This document shows positions 11,001 through 21,064 of a DNA stretch of 64,000 bases, one piece after another. The notes beneath the pieces were generated by a model. It was not told the DNA's origin. It worked only from the letters and a program-made list of their open reading frames with translations, and searched no databases. Position numbers and translations under genes: made by a program. Position 1 is the first letter of the stretch. Every line of letters begins with the position of its first letter. Source of the stretch: Paracyclopina nana (taxonomy: Eukaryota > Arthropoda > Copepoda > Cyclopoida > Cyclopettidae); contig JAGUCH010000001.1 in the NCBI GenBank assembly GCA_019096065.1, positions 13,950,001-14,014,000 of the forward strand, read 5' to 3'.

Positions 11001-12157
11001 TGCATACCAACCAGGGAACACACTTCACCGCCACCTTATGCGGGAAGTCTGTGCGGCCCTGGGGATCCAGGTGACCACCACGCCCTCGTACAATCCTCGG
11101 AGTAACCCGGTAGAGAGAGAGCACCGGGATCTTGATGAACTCATTCGGAAATTAATCAAGGGGCGCTACTCAGACTGGTCTGAAGTAGTTCCATTCGCGC
11201 TCTTCATACTGCGAACCACCAAAAACCGCTGGGCCGGCCTGGCCCCCTACAAGATGGTTTTTGGGCGACAACCCTCGACCAATCTGGACTTGATCTTCGG
11301 GGACCCGCAACCGGCGGTATTCAAAGCCACACAGGCGGGCCGTTCGCTAACCAACTAAAAGAGCGAATACAGCTCGCGCATGAGTGGGCGCGCAAGAACA
11401 TCTCAGTGTCTATTGAGCGACAGAGAAGGGCCTATCACATGGACAAGCGGAAGTTCAACCCTGGACAGAGGGTGTGGCTGTTCACACCTAGGTCACACCG
11501 CGTATCTCCAAAAAGCTCCAAACATTTTGGACTGGGCCATGGACCATCGCAAGGCAAATCAACGAGCTCACCTACGAAATCTCGCTAGATCCTTCCTGGG
11601 CCCAGACCAAAAATCAGGTCGTGTCGGTTGACCTCCTCAAACTGTACATAACCCCTGAGGAAGGCAGTGATGAACCAACCTCCGCTCCGCCGACAGAGGA
11701 CCTCGACTTGTCCATGCTAGGAGACGAGTCCGCAGAATTTATTGCCACTCAGCCGGAGGAACTTACTCCAGAAACAGATACTCAATTCCACACTCCTTTC
11801 CAATACGCTGTCGCACCGACGCAGCGCAAATATGGGTCTCCGGAAGTAAAGGACGATCCCATTCCAGCCTTCAACAATGATCCGACAATTCCGGAGTATG
11901 AATGCACACAATACCAACCGGAATCGGAGGAACAAGACGAACGAGAATCCAACCCACTGCCAGGCAGTCCAGGCAAGTGGACGCGTGAAGCGCCAAGCCC
12001 AATCGAGTCACCAGCTCATCAAGCCACACGTTCCGAACGCACCAGCACGGTTGCCAGGCGGAAGCGCCGGTCAAATGCGGAACTGCTGCAAGCCAACACC
12101 GAGCGGCTCCTTGGAGGTCCAGATGAATTTGCAAAAAGGTCAAGGTCGCAGCGGTGA
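8052..12157 (+). pseudogene. pol: pol polyprotein (protease, RT, RNase H, integrase), multiply frameshifted
   Basis: Domains appear in Ty3/gypsy order. Protease: ALVDSGNS near 8095-8115 carries the aspartyl DSG. RT: VITPITSPWSAPLVPVRNKD and MPFGLTNA are clear, but around 9506 VSWDVALPF runs directly into ESHLRNLHLVL, so the YxDD catalytic box and its flanks are deleted in frame. RNase H: DTDFSQENRAVGGVLS near 9940 and a TDHRALLW motif. Integrase: a His/Cys zinc finger (HDTRGHQ...CPLC) at about 10625-10745, first Asp in LDYVGPF, second catalytic position Asn (HTNQGTHF, 11009-11011) instead of Asp, Glu in NPVEREH (11113-11115), then a GPY/F-type module near 11530. Frame changes occur near 8640, 9340, 10070, 10895, 11075, 11350 and 11515. 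The acidic C-terminal extension ends at 12157. Confidence 0.9.
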
Positions 12158-12855
12158 ACGCCAATCGGAAATTCACGATGACATGCTACCACTTCAACAC
12201 TTGCAACCAAAACCACCGCAAGTGCACCCCACCGCGCGATATCTGCTGCCACCACTGGAGCCTCAACCCCTTCCGATGAGGCCATCTATTCCATCACCAA
12301 TCAGAGAAGCATCGAACTCGACATCATCCTCCGTGCCGTCGGCAAACACAGCTCCTCTACAGGACAACGTGTTTTCAGACAATAAGTAAAACGTGTCTTA
12401 CAGGACATGCGAAATCCCTGCACTGAGTGCCTAGTGGCTTAATTGTCGTCAGTATTGAAAATCTCCTTAAAACTGTCATCACGGACTCTGCTTCCGCTGC
12501 GTTACTCTGCCCACATATTGTTGCTCCCTGTATGCCAAAGTTTGGGGGGGTAACCATCAAATTATTCAGCATATCATGTCATATTATTTGATTCATAATC
12601 TGATCATGTACATAAACCATGGCATCCGGTCGCAAACGAGTTATGTGTTGTACATAATAATCACACTACTCTTTTCTCTTACAGTCTGAGCTTCTAGCTG
12701 ACAACGCATAACCTCTAAATCCACATATTAGCAACATCACGGTCCAGGTCCTCCAGACAGCTTCTACTCTGTCAATTAAGGCCTACCGCTGCCGGGTTCA
12801 CATCTCCAGGCAAGTCACCCGCTGCGGATACGACAGTATCAGCTATTGAAGCCAA

Positions 12856-14762
12856 ATGACCGACGTAAATCGACCCTACTTGGTGACACCTCAGGTGTGC
12901 CGGGATGCGGCTGAGAAGCACTTTCTAGTCGTGGAAAACAAGAGGGTTCAGGTTGCTCTAAATAATCCAGTTTCCATCTTGTACTTCTCCAAGGGTGGGC
13001 TTGACAGAGACCACGAGTACACCACGACCAGGTTCATCAGAGGCGGAGCAACGTTGACGCGCTCATATGAGACCACTACCATCCATGCCCTGGTAGAACC
13101 GACCTATGGCAAACTGAACACCGCGAATGGCAGGGTGGTTTTCTCCAGCCACTTGACCGCCAACTTCCAGGACTTAATGGTCAGGATGATGCTGAATGCA
13201 CCATCGTGTGGCCGAAGCGCAAGGCCCCGCGTTGTGAGGACAAACTCAGCAAGGTATACAAAGGGCCTGCCATGCTCTATCCTCACCGGAACTCGTCCAG
13301 CCTCTCGGGAAGTTCCGGCCATTTGGGAGACTCGCTCCTTTTGACCCACGAAGAAGAGTCCAGCTCCGTGACTTCGCAGTTCTCATTGTCGGACCAGGGG
13401 ATGGGCCTCTCCAGGCCAAGTACTTGCACCCCGAGGATATGGATGGCGCCAACATCCAGACGCAGTTGGCGTTTGTACACTCGCAGCACGCTCATCACAT
13501 CCAAGACCATTTCAAGTTCCTCCAGGAGCTTATCTGTAAGAATGAGCAGTCAATCTTGAATTCCAAGCTGCAGAGCATGGCCTCTGGTTCCTCCTCGGAC
13601 GCTACCCTCGACAGCCACAGTCCTGGGCACCTGGTCACCCAAGCAGGAGCTGTGGCTTATGTCACATCGTGCTATCCTGTGCAGGCTGTCACCCGGTCCA
13701 TTGCAAACCACACTCAGGAGATTCCAGTTCTGGTTAACAACGAGACAAGGTTCGCCGATCCTTTGTCCTTTGTACTGACAGATCGGCCCAGCATCGTCCC
13801 TTGCGACTCCATCACCCCGATCAAGTGGAAGATCCCCAACCAATGGATGTGTGCCACTCCGCAGATACCTGCCTGTATCGCCCCGACGCAGCTCAACCCC
13901 ATGTCCGATGCGGCACCCGCCGTGGGCACTATGACATCAGCCCAGGACTGGTATGAGGAGTATTCTCAGCTGAACAACGGGCCAATCGTATTCTCTATCT
14001 ACATCTCTTCAGTAGCCGCGAGGCGGTGGTGAACACGATTACAAGTAACGTATTACACAACTCGTTCATTTCAGGCAGCCGATCGGCCACGTTATGGACT
14101 CAGGAAGACATCGACCAGATGGTGGACCACATTGGCAGTGCCGTCATTCTTTTCTTCAGCTCAGTGGGGAAGTATTACTCCTACTTCACAGGGTTCCTCA
14201 TCACCATCGGGTTGGTCAAGCTCGTCCTGGGTGCCATTATTTGAATGGTCATCCTCTACCGGCAACGGGGACTCGGTGGATACGATGATGACGATCAGCT
14301 ACCGGCACGGGATCGATGACGCTCACAAGCGAGGACTGGACCTGAGGCTTACCGACTAGCTGCCCTCAGTGACGGGATGAGGACGAGGACGACCAGGAGG
14401 ATGCGCCCCCGAATTACGGAGCCGCCGAGACGGACGACACCAAAGGGCCCCGCCGATCCGGATTTCGCCAACGAGTAAGGGAAGCCCTCTTCAAGGAACA
14501 AGACGGCCTCTACCGGAATCTCCAGGCTCAGGTGGACGCCCTGGCTAGGCAGAACGAAACCATGCACAACTACATAATGGCTGTGCTTCCTTCTGCTCCT
14601 GCTCCCAATACAATGGCATCAGCAACGTCGACTCCTTTGAAGTCACCCATGGAATGGGGAGCTATCACGGGCCCGCCTATCTCACCGGTACCTCCTGCTA
14701 CAGGATCGCCAAGGCATAGAGTTCCCATTCAGCGTCGTGAGGACACGACCAATCCTCAATAG
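12856..14762 (+). pseudogene. Envelope-like third gene of the retrotransposon, broken
   Basis: The frame from 12856 (MTDVNRPYLVTPQVC) probably continues an earlier start: the same frame is open upstream from about 12700, with a Cys-containing stretch and a TGA just before 12856. Frame changes near 13195, 13310 and 14030, and an in-frame TGA at 14242-14244, break it. The last part has the layout of a viral glycoprotein: an ectodomain with spaced cysteines, a hydrophobic membrane segment (FTGFLITIGLVKLVLGAII) and a hydrophilic tail. The tail frame, open to 14762, holds an acidic stretch, a PPNY motif at 14406-14417 and a Pro/Ser-rich end. The position after integrase is where retroviruses and errantiviruses keep env. 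The pattern recalls glycoproteins captured from negative-strand RNA viruses such as chuviruses, but this is inference from motif spacing only. Confidence 0.65.
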
Positions 14763-14770
14763 GGGGAAAT
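14761..14770 (+). other. Polypurine tract
   Basis: AGGGGGAAAT lies directly against the 3' LTR, the expected position of the primer for plus-strand DNA synthesis. Confidence 0.7.
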
Positions 14771-14942
14771 TGTAGCAGGATCACGAGCCTGCGCGTCCGG
14801 GCGCTCACGCCTGCCTTCCCGGTGCGATCTTTGTGCTGTACAGAACGACAGTAAATACACGGCTGTGTTTGAGTAAAGGTCTCTATTCATCGTCTGGTAC
14901 GAGCGTCGCGTGTCGGGCTCTAAGAGTGTTTGAACCCCTACA
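14771..14942 (+). repeat. 3' LTR
   Basis: 172 bp, with no difference seen from the 5' LTR. It is followed by host bases GTGT, repeating the four bases before the 5' LTR. Confidence 0.95.
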
Positions 14943-17005
14943 GTGTGATGAATATTGATTCAGAAGTAACCAATTTGGCAATGAAATTGAAATGTAATTT
15001 TGAGTGTTTACTTATCAAAAGTCTTAAAATTGACCCGTTTTTTCCCAAAGTGTTAGCATCAGCAGAAGTTTACTTTTTGTGTTTGTCATAAGACAATTTT
15101 TCTCCTTTCCGTAAGGCGTTCGGCGTGCATTATCGTAAGGAATTTGGGGGCAGATGAACGGGATATTAGATTTGGTTCAGTTAACTTGGGAAGTCACACT
15201 TGCAAACTTCTTTTGACAGAAGCACTCACTTTGAGAATTTTGATAGCAAAAAGAGTAGTCTAGTACTTTCCTAGCCAAGCGACCTCAATTGATAAATGGC
15301 TGCTCTCCTCCTTGGGGACTTTTTCAATCATCAGTTCAAGCCTTCAACAAAACCCCTGATCTTTTGAAAGCATGGGGATGTAAAGATATTTTTTTCGATG
15401 CAATATTTATGGGCATGTCAGAATCGCAATTTGCTCACCCATTTTTCCCCACCACTTGTGCACATGAAAGGAAGGGGAATAAATTCACGATTTATTTTTT
15501 CCACTTTTCTATAGCATGACTGACGCAGCACGGAATCTCTATGGCACCAGCTAGACCATGGGCATTGTCAGAGTATGCATGACCCACATACAGACTCTGC
15601 CAGTTTGGCAGAATTTCGGAGTTCAAATCAAGTAGACTTTCTGGAGAAGGTCCAAAACCATAACAAGCGTTGATGACTCAATTTAGAGTTGCTTAAATGC
15701 CGGCTTATGTGAAAACACTAGCAGTTGGATCATTTTGCGAAAGAACAAGAGATCTCTCAGCTCTGCAGGAAAAGTCACATTCAATTTTGCCGCTATCTTG
15801 TTTGTTGACGGGAACCTGTACATCAGCAGTTTTGTCGAGCCTATACAATTTTTTGAACCATCATTTCACCAAAACTGACAAAGTATTTGCAATATCATTA
15901 TTTATGTCATTCAAGAGCCAGGGCTTTGACTGAAATTGGTTTGCAAGTTTCCTGAATTGCTGATATCGCAAAAAGTGCACCATGTCTGAAGCTCCTGTTT
16001 TTTTACGAATATGAAATCAAGCCAGGCTATCTCTGGGTTCATTTCATTACAGCCCTTAATTTTTGAAGACGGAATGCAATAAGAACGTAAACACTGAAAG
16101 AGCCTAATCAATTCGTCAATTTGACAACAGCAGTAATGCTGGTTTTTTCTTATATTTTGCGTCACTCCTGTGTCCTTCTATGTTGAATCTGTTCATTGTC
16201 GGTAAAAAAATGGACAGGATTTCAGGATGTCAAATTGACAAATATCTCGACTTGAACACCACCCTACAAGTGAAGATTGCAGGGAGAAAGCTGACAAAGC
16301 GCAGATTTGAGAGCGCAAGAGAAGAACCCTATTAGTTTCCGTTTGGAACTCACAGGGCTGAGAGAGAACTAGATAAAAATGTAGAATTACACCATTTCCT
16401 CCATGCATCCGAGGGTGGGCATGGCCCATACAAGAATTCTTAATACTTGTAAGGTCTCACAATCAATCAAAATAACTATTAAATTAACTGTGTTACCTAT
16501 TTCAGATTAGCTTGAAAACTGCATCAAAATACTAATTAAAGTGACAGTGCTTAATGACTCTTTTGAAGCCGTAAAGGTGCATTATCATGTACTCTTCTAA
16601 CTATTCCAAGGTGAAAATTCAATGAAGACTAATATGAGCTGGTTTATTGTGTACTAATTTTACTTGATGGCATGCCATGTATTGTAAAAAATCTACCAAA
16701 AATAAACAATCTTAAAAACTTCTAGAGGATACGGTTTTATATTGAAATAGCTCTGAACACAAGAGCGTGAACGAGTATGCCATAGACGAGCACATTTATT
16801 CTAGCTTTTATGTTTAGCTGCCATTTCCAGCTCCCATATTATGTCAAGAAAAACCTACCTGACCAGAAATACCGCAAGAGCTCTTGAGCTGCCTGCCAGC
16901 CTCTAGATTCAATAAGGCTTTCAAGGTATTATCAAAGACTTAGCCTTACAAAATCATGGCTAATTAGCGTAATGTCATTGGATTAGTTACGCGCGGTCAG
17001 ATATC
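14943..17005. other. Intergenic, AT-rich, no gene seen
   Basis: Two kilobases right of the retrotransposon with only short ORFs lacking signal peptides, domains or splice context. The last ~100 bases should contain the promoter of the acidic secreted protein gene; no TATA box is obvious. Confidence 0.4.
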
Positions 17006-20000
17006 ATGTCAACAAAGCCAATTATTTTACTGCTTACTTGGATCCACTTTGCGCTCAGTTTTGTTGTGTATCCTTCGAGCAGGCGAGTAAAAAGTCAACG
17101 GTGAACTGAAGCAAGGCTGAATTTGATCATCTCAGCAGTCTGCTACGTCAGTAGTCAGCAGTCAGCTGCACAAACTTACAAAGCTACGTCACAAAAAATC
17201 TAAAACCATAACAATTAATGAGAGCTTCCTCGGGGTCACTGCGTGGCGCGCCGGGAAGTCACCGGCTCACTAATAGCAACAATTTAAGGCAGCTGATTTA
17301 GAAAATAAACTATTTTTCTGCTTTTACTCGTTTCAGTGAACTAGGTGGCGAAAATGACGGTAGAACAAGTGTGCGAGACATCAACATCTACCAAATATCT
17401 GGACATTTGTCAAATAACGACGAAATGGTGGATATCAAGAACCACAGATCTGATTTCCACTCTCCAGTGGACGTGTACAACACTTCAGACAAGTCTATTC
17501 ATGTCAATTTCCCTGCTCATCTAGCCTACCGAGTAAAGCTGAACAAGAGCAACGGGGGAGCGAGAAGTAATCCAGAGGAATTTGCGGCTGAAATGTACAA
17601 ATCTCAGTCAGCTCTCTTTTCTTATCTGCCTGAATTGGTAATTTTGGAGATTCATGAAGCTGGAGAGGATTTTTACCTTTTCACCATCCACACAACTATT
17701 TCACACGACACAGTGAGCCAAAGGTCAGTAGTTTTGCTTTGCCAAAAGTTCTGAACTGAACTGGAGCAATGAAAAAGCAGAAAGACTTTGTTGAACACTT
17801 CAAAGCAAAACTACTTACTTTTGACCCAGTGTGCATGAGGATGAGACACATAATGAAGAAATTGTGGTTGAAGAGACAGTTGTGTCTCAGAATTTCGATG
17901 ATTACGCCTTATTCATTGGTGATGAGCCTGGTCAGGGCTCATCTTACAATATTGTGCCATTTGAACTGAGTCATGGGATCATTTACATACCAAGCCATAG
18001 CATGCCTTACGTCAATTTCAGTGAAGATTGCTTGTCCGAAATCAACAGCTTTTTCGATGTCTGCAATTGTCAAGTTAATTCGCCCAAAAAAGCCTGCTCT
18101 ATTTATGATTCGAATGAAAAAACCGAAGTACCCGTGCCGGAGTCCAAAATCAGTCAAACCATGGGGAAAATGGAATTCAATGGGGACTACTTGTTCTTGC
18201 CAAATTGGAAAAATAGCAAAGTCCAGCTTAGCATGGCTTGCTTACTGAACGCTTCAAATATTGATGAAGTGTGCATGTGTCAAAAAGACCCACAGAATTG
18301 CAAGTTTGAAGAGAACCAGGAGACAATTGAAGGCAAAGTCATATCAAACACATATCTAAAATACTGCCATTCATTCATAAAAGTAGCCTTTAAGGAAACA
18401 AGCTTTTCTATTTCAATGAATCGACTAGTATTGGTAAATGGATAGGAAATGGCAGTATTTTAGAAATATGTTTAGCCAGAGATACGGAAATCAAGGTTTA
18501 TGTGAAGGCTGATCAATTAAGGATCTCATTAGCTGAAGACTTCTTGACGCCAAAACCAATTCAACAATACAGCCAATTCAATCCTCAAGATCATTTGAGC
18601 AAACTTCAAGGCAGATTAATTACAAAAGATCACGGAAAATCAGAAATGCCTGGACACATTGAATTTTTTGTCAGAAAGTCCAAGCTTCAAATCAATGGCA
18701 CATTGCCTAAAACGCTAGTGGTGGCTGCAATTTATAAGACCGATCTAAATACCAACAGAATCGAGCTTGAAATTCCCATGGGAGATCTGGATACTATACC
18801 AGCAGACAAGCACCTCACATTTTTGGACTTTTTAGAAGATCAAACCAAAAACATGGTCAAAAATGTTCAAAGAGTGTGGGAAGCCTTGAATCAAAACAAA
18901 AAATGTGATGAGTGCAAGTGTGAACCTTATTGGCCTACAGACAATGGAATCACGACAGTCATGCCCAATGACGAACAAATTGAGGATCAAAATGAGGTGG
19001 GAAAAGTAAAAAGTAAAGGCCAAGGATCAACCAAACCAGTTCAGGAAAGTTTGGAATTTGATAAAAATCTGCCAAGCAAGCGAAGAGACAATGTTGAAGT
19101 TGTAAAGCTAGTAGAAGCTGGCCAAAGAGGATTCGTAAAGTCTCAAAGTAGGAAGCGAATGGAAAATGACGACATTGACAATGAGGATGGAGATGAGGAA
19201 GGTGATGACGAAAAAGGGGAGAAGAGTAAAAGCCAAGACAATACCCATTTTAAAAAAGGCACATACGAAAAAGCCCAGAAAGGAAACCATTCGTCAAAGG
19301 ATGCTGAAGAAGTAGCTGAGGTAACTCAAACTGAAGCATCCTCAGATAATGATATCACCGAGGAAACGATGAAGGCTGAGGATGATGAATACGATGAGGA
19401 AGAAGAAAAACTGAATGAGGATGAATTAGAAAATACAGAAGAAGTTACAACAGAGAAATCCTCTTCCATTTCCGAAGATTTGGAAGGGAGTCTTGACGTA
19501 GAGTCTGATTCAAAAGTAAAATTTTGTCTTCTATGATGTATTCATTCCTTATTAGTACAAGCAATTGCTTTCAACTAGTGTTTTAATGTATTCAAGCAAG
19601 TAGTGAATTATTTACAGAGACAAATCATGCTTTTGAATCAGACCCTAGATGAAGACCAAACGGAAAGCGATAAATCTGAAACTACTACCACAACAATGAT
19701 AGAGCAAGAGAATCCAAAAGACGAAAAAAATCAAACTGTATCCGAGGCCTCAGGGAGCGAGAGCACAACAACTGAGCCAGGTTAAATAATATTTTATTCT
19801 AAAGGTTTCATAAACTTAAATGGTTTGTGTTTTTAGAATATGATTACGATGATGGGTACATAGAGCAAGAAACGGTTGATGCGCCTGAAATACTTTCTCA
19901 GACAAGTTTTAAATCACCCACCAAAGAAAAGCAAGAATTTGAAGAAGGCGAAGATTATTACGACGAAGATGGAAGTAATTGCTACATATCTCTTTGCGCT

Positions 20001-20088
20001 TTACATAAAAAGAATAATTCTCACCTTTGTTTCAGGTCAAAGCGCAGCAGTTCCGAAAAGTTCTAAATCAGCAATGTTAAAAAAATAA
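17006..20088 (+). CDS. Secreted, strongly acidic protein of about 840 aa, unrecognised family, six exons
   Basis: Exons 17006-17100, 17337-17723, 17830-19515, 19618-19780, 19837-19974 and 20036-20088 join with matching phases (2, 2, 0, 1, 1) and GT-AG borders. The protein begins MSTKPIILLLTWIHFALSFV, a clear signal peptide. The first half is a Cys-containing folded region with motifs CNCQ, CMCQ, CDECKCEP and several N-glycosylation sites. The second half is low-complexity and dominated by Glu, Asp, Lys and Ser, including a long Asp/Glu run near 19370-19440 and Thr-rich patches, ending with a short basic tail (KSAMLKK). AATAAA overlaps and follows the stop (20084-20093). The frame breaks once inside exon 3 at a run of four T (18404-18407): one more T makes the total exactly 841 codons. 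Acidic tails of this kind occur in mineral-binding or matrix proteins, but function is unknown. Confidence 0.75.
17142..17191 (+). promoter_or_regulatory. Paired TACGTCA (CRE-like) sites in intron 1
   Basis: GCTACGTCA occurs at 17142-17150 and 17183-17191 inside the first intron, separated by repeated gtcag words. TGACGTA is a half-conserved ATF/CREB site. Function is inferred only. Confidence 0.25.
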
Positions 20089-20601
20089 ATAAAATCCGAA
20101 TCCAACACTTCAAAATAAACGGAACGAATAATTGTGACTCACGCAAGCTCTAAAGCCTCTCATTTAGCTAAACTAGATGTTCAACGTTTGGTTCAACGGT
20201 TTCTTTGTTCTGAGTAATGGGTTTTCCCGATAACCAGAACCTGGAACGTTTTTTAAAAAGACAGGCACGCGTCTCCGTCAGGTGGCGCTGGTAGCAATTA
20301 AATTTCTTATGCGGTGTATGGCCTCTTATTTGGTAGACTTTATGCGTGATTCATTCGTTAAAAATTAACAAATAGAGTGATGTGACAAATTAAAGTCTTT
20401 TAGCCCTAAGGACTAATTGTACAATTAATTGCATGAAAAAAAAATCTGGTGAAAACTATGGTGGGAATCGAACCTTAGCCCTAAAGAAAACATTACTATT
20501 ATGTGAAGGCACCTAATATTAAGCGATTTTTAAGGAAAATGCCTAGATGAGATAATTGAATAATAAGATTATTGCCTAGATGAGGCCAATGCGAGCAAAA
20601 A
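20089..20601. other. Intergenic with a tRNA B-box-like segment
   Basis: Near 20460 the minus strand reads GGTTCGATTCCCACC, like the T-arm/B box of a tRNA, but the T stem does not pair and no full cloverleaf can be drawn. TTGCCTAGATGAG-type words repeat at about 20538 and 20571. No protein gene is seen. Confidence 0.35.
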
Positions 20602-20648
20602 AATGTGGAACGCTTCACGATTTTGCGTGTCATCCTTGCGCAGGGGCC

Positions 20649-20690
<42 letters not shown>

Positions 20691-20705
20691 CGCCGAAGCG
20701 GACAC
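20602..20705 (-). ncRNA. U6: U6 spliceosomal snRNA
   Basis: Read on the minus strand the sequence contains the near-universal U6 core: CATATACTAAAATTGG, ACGATACAGAGAAGATTAGC (with the ACAGAGA and AGC elements that pair with the 5' splice site and U2) and GCGCAAGGATGACACGCAAA of the 3' stem-loop. It ends in a run of T (plus 20597-20603 is seven A), the RNA polymerase III terminator. The 5' stem reads GTGTCCGCTTCGGCGGCAC, a UUCG-capped hairpin slightly different from the usual one. AT-rich sequence with a TATA-like stretch lies just upstream (plus ~20715-20725), as expected for a pol III type 3 promoter. Every core element is intact, so it is probably functional. Confidence 0.95.
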
Positions 20706-20884
20706 AATATAGGATATTTTATTACCAGTATATGTAATTAGAAGATTGGGAAAAAATTCCTTGCAGCAACAGTGGTGAAATGGATTACGGACTATTTTTA
20801 GATTTAATTGTACTCGCGCGGCCATTATAATTATCCATTAAAATCAGAGCAACTTTCACAGGGGTGAGCGTGTCCTTTAAAATG

Positions 20885-21042
20885 TGACCTGCACGGTCAG
20901 TGGACCAGTCACCCAAAAGAGTTTGCCCCAATTGAGCGAAAGAATTGCTAAAATAAAAATCAGGATTGGCAGATTTGCCCGGTCACCAAAAGTGACGGTT
21001 GGAAGAGGTCCCTTTATTGACCGGCACACTGGTCAAAATCTC
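20885..21042 (+). promoter_or_regulatory. Promoter region with three TGACC/GTCAC palindromes
   Basis: Upstream of the gene at 21065 lie TGACC-tgcac-GGTCA (20885-20899), GTCAC-caaaa-GTGAC (20982-20996) and TTGACC-ggcacact-GGTCAA (21017-21036). TCATTCG at about 21041 resembles an arthropod initiator. GGTCA half-sites in inverted arrangement are what nuclear receptors bind; this assignment is inference. Confidence 0.4.
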
Positions 21043-21064
21043 ATTCGCAATCTGATCGTTCACC

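Larger units (their letters stand above)
4518..14942 (+). mobile_element. Ty3/gypsy LTR retrotransposon with env-like third gene, 10,425 bp, degenerate
   Basis: Two LTRs of 172 bp (TGTAGC...CCTACA) bound the element and look identical base for base. The flanking host bases are GTGT on both sides (4514-4517 and 14943-14946), a 4-bp target-site duplication. The order is LTR, TGG-type primer binding site, ~1.9 kb leader, gag, protease, reverse transcriptase, RNase H, integrase, env-like gene, polypurine tract, LTR. The RT-RNaseH-integrase order and motifs such as SPWSAPLVPV, MPFGLTNA and the GPWT module place it in Ty3/gypsy (Metaviridae). The interior is GC-rich against an AT-rich host. Every gene is interrupted by frameshifts and the RT lacks its YxDD box, so this copy cannot move by itself, although identical LTRs imply recent insertion. 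Confidence 0.95.

Noticed and set aside
20400-20520. Possible tRNA gene on the minus strand (GGTTCGATTCCCACC).
   Set aside because: The T stem does not pair and no acceptor or anticodon arm could be drawn; at most a tRNA-derived fragment.
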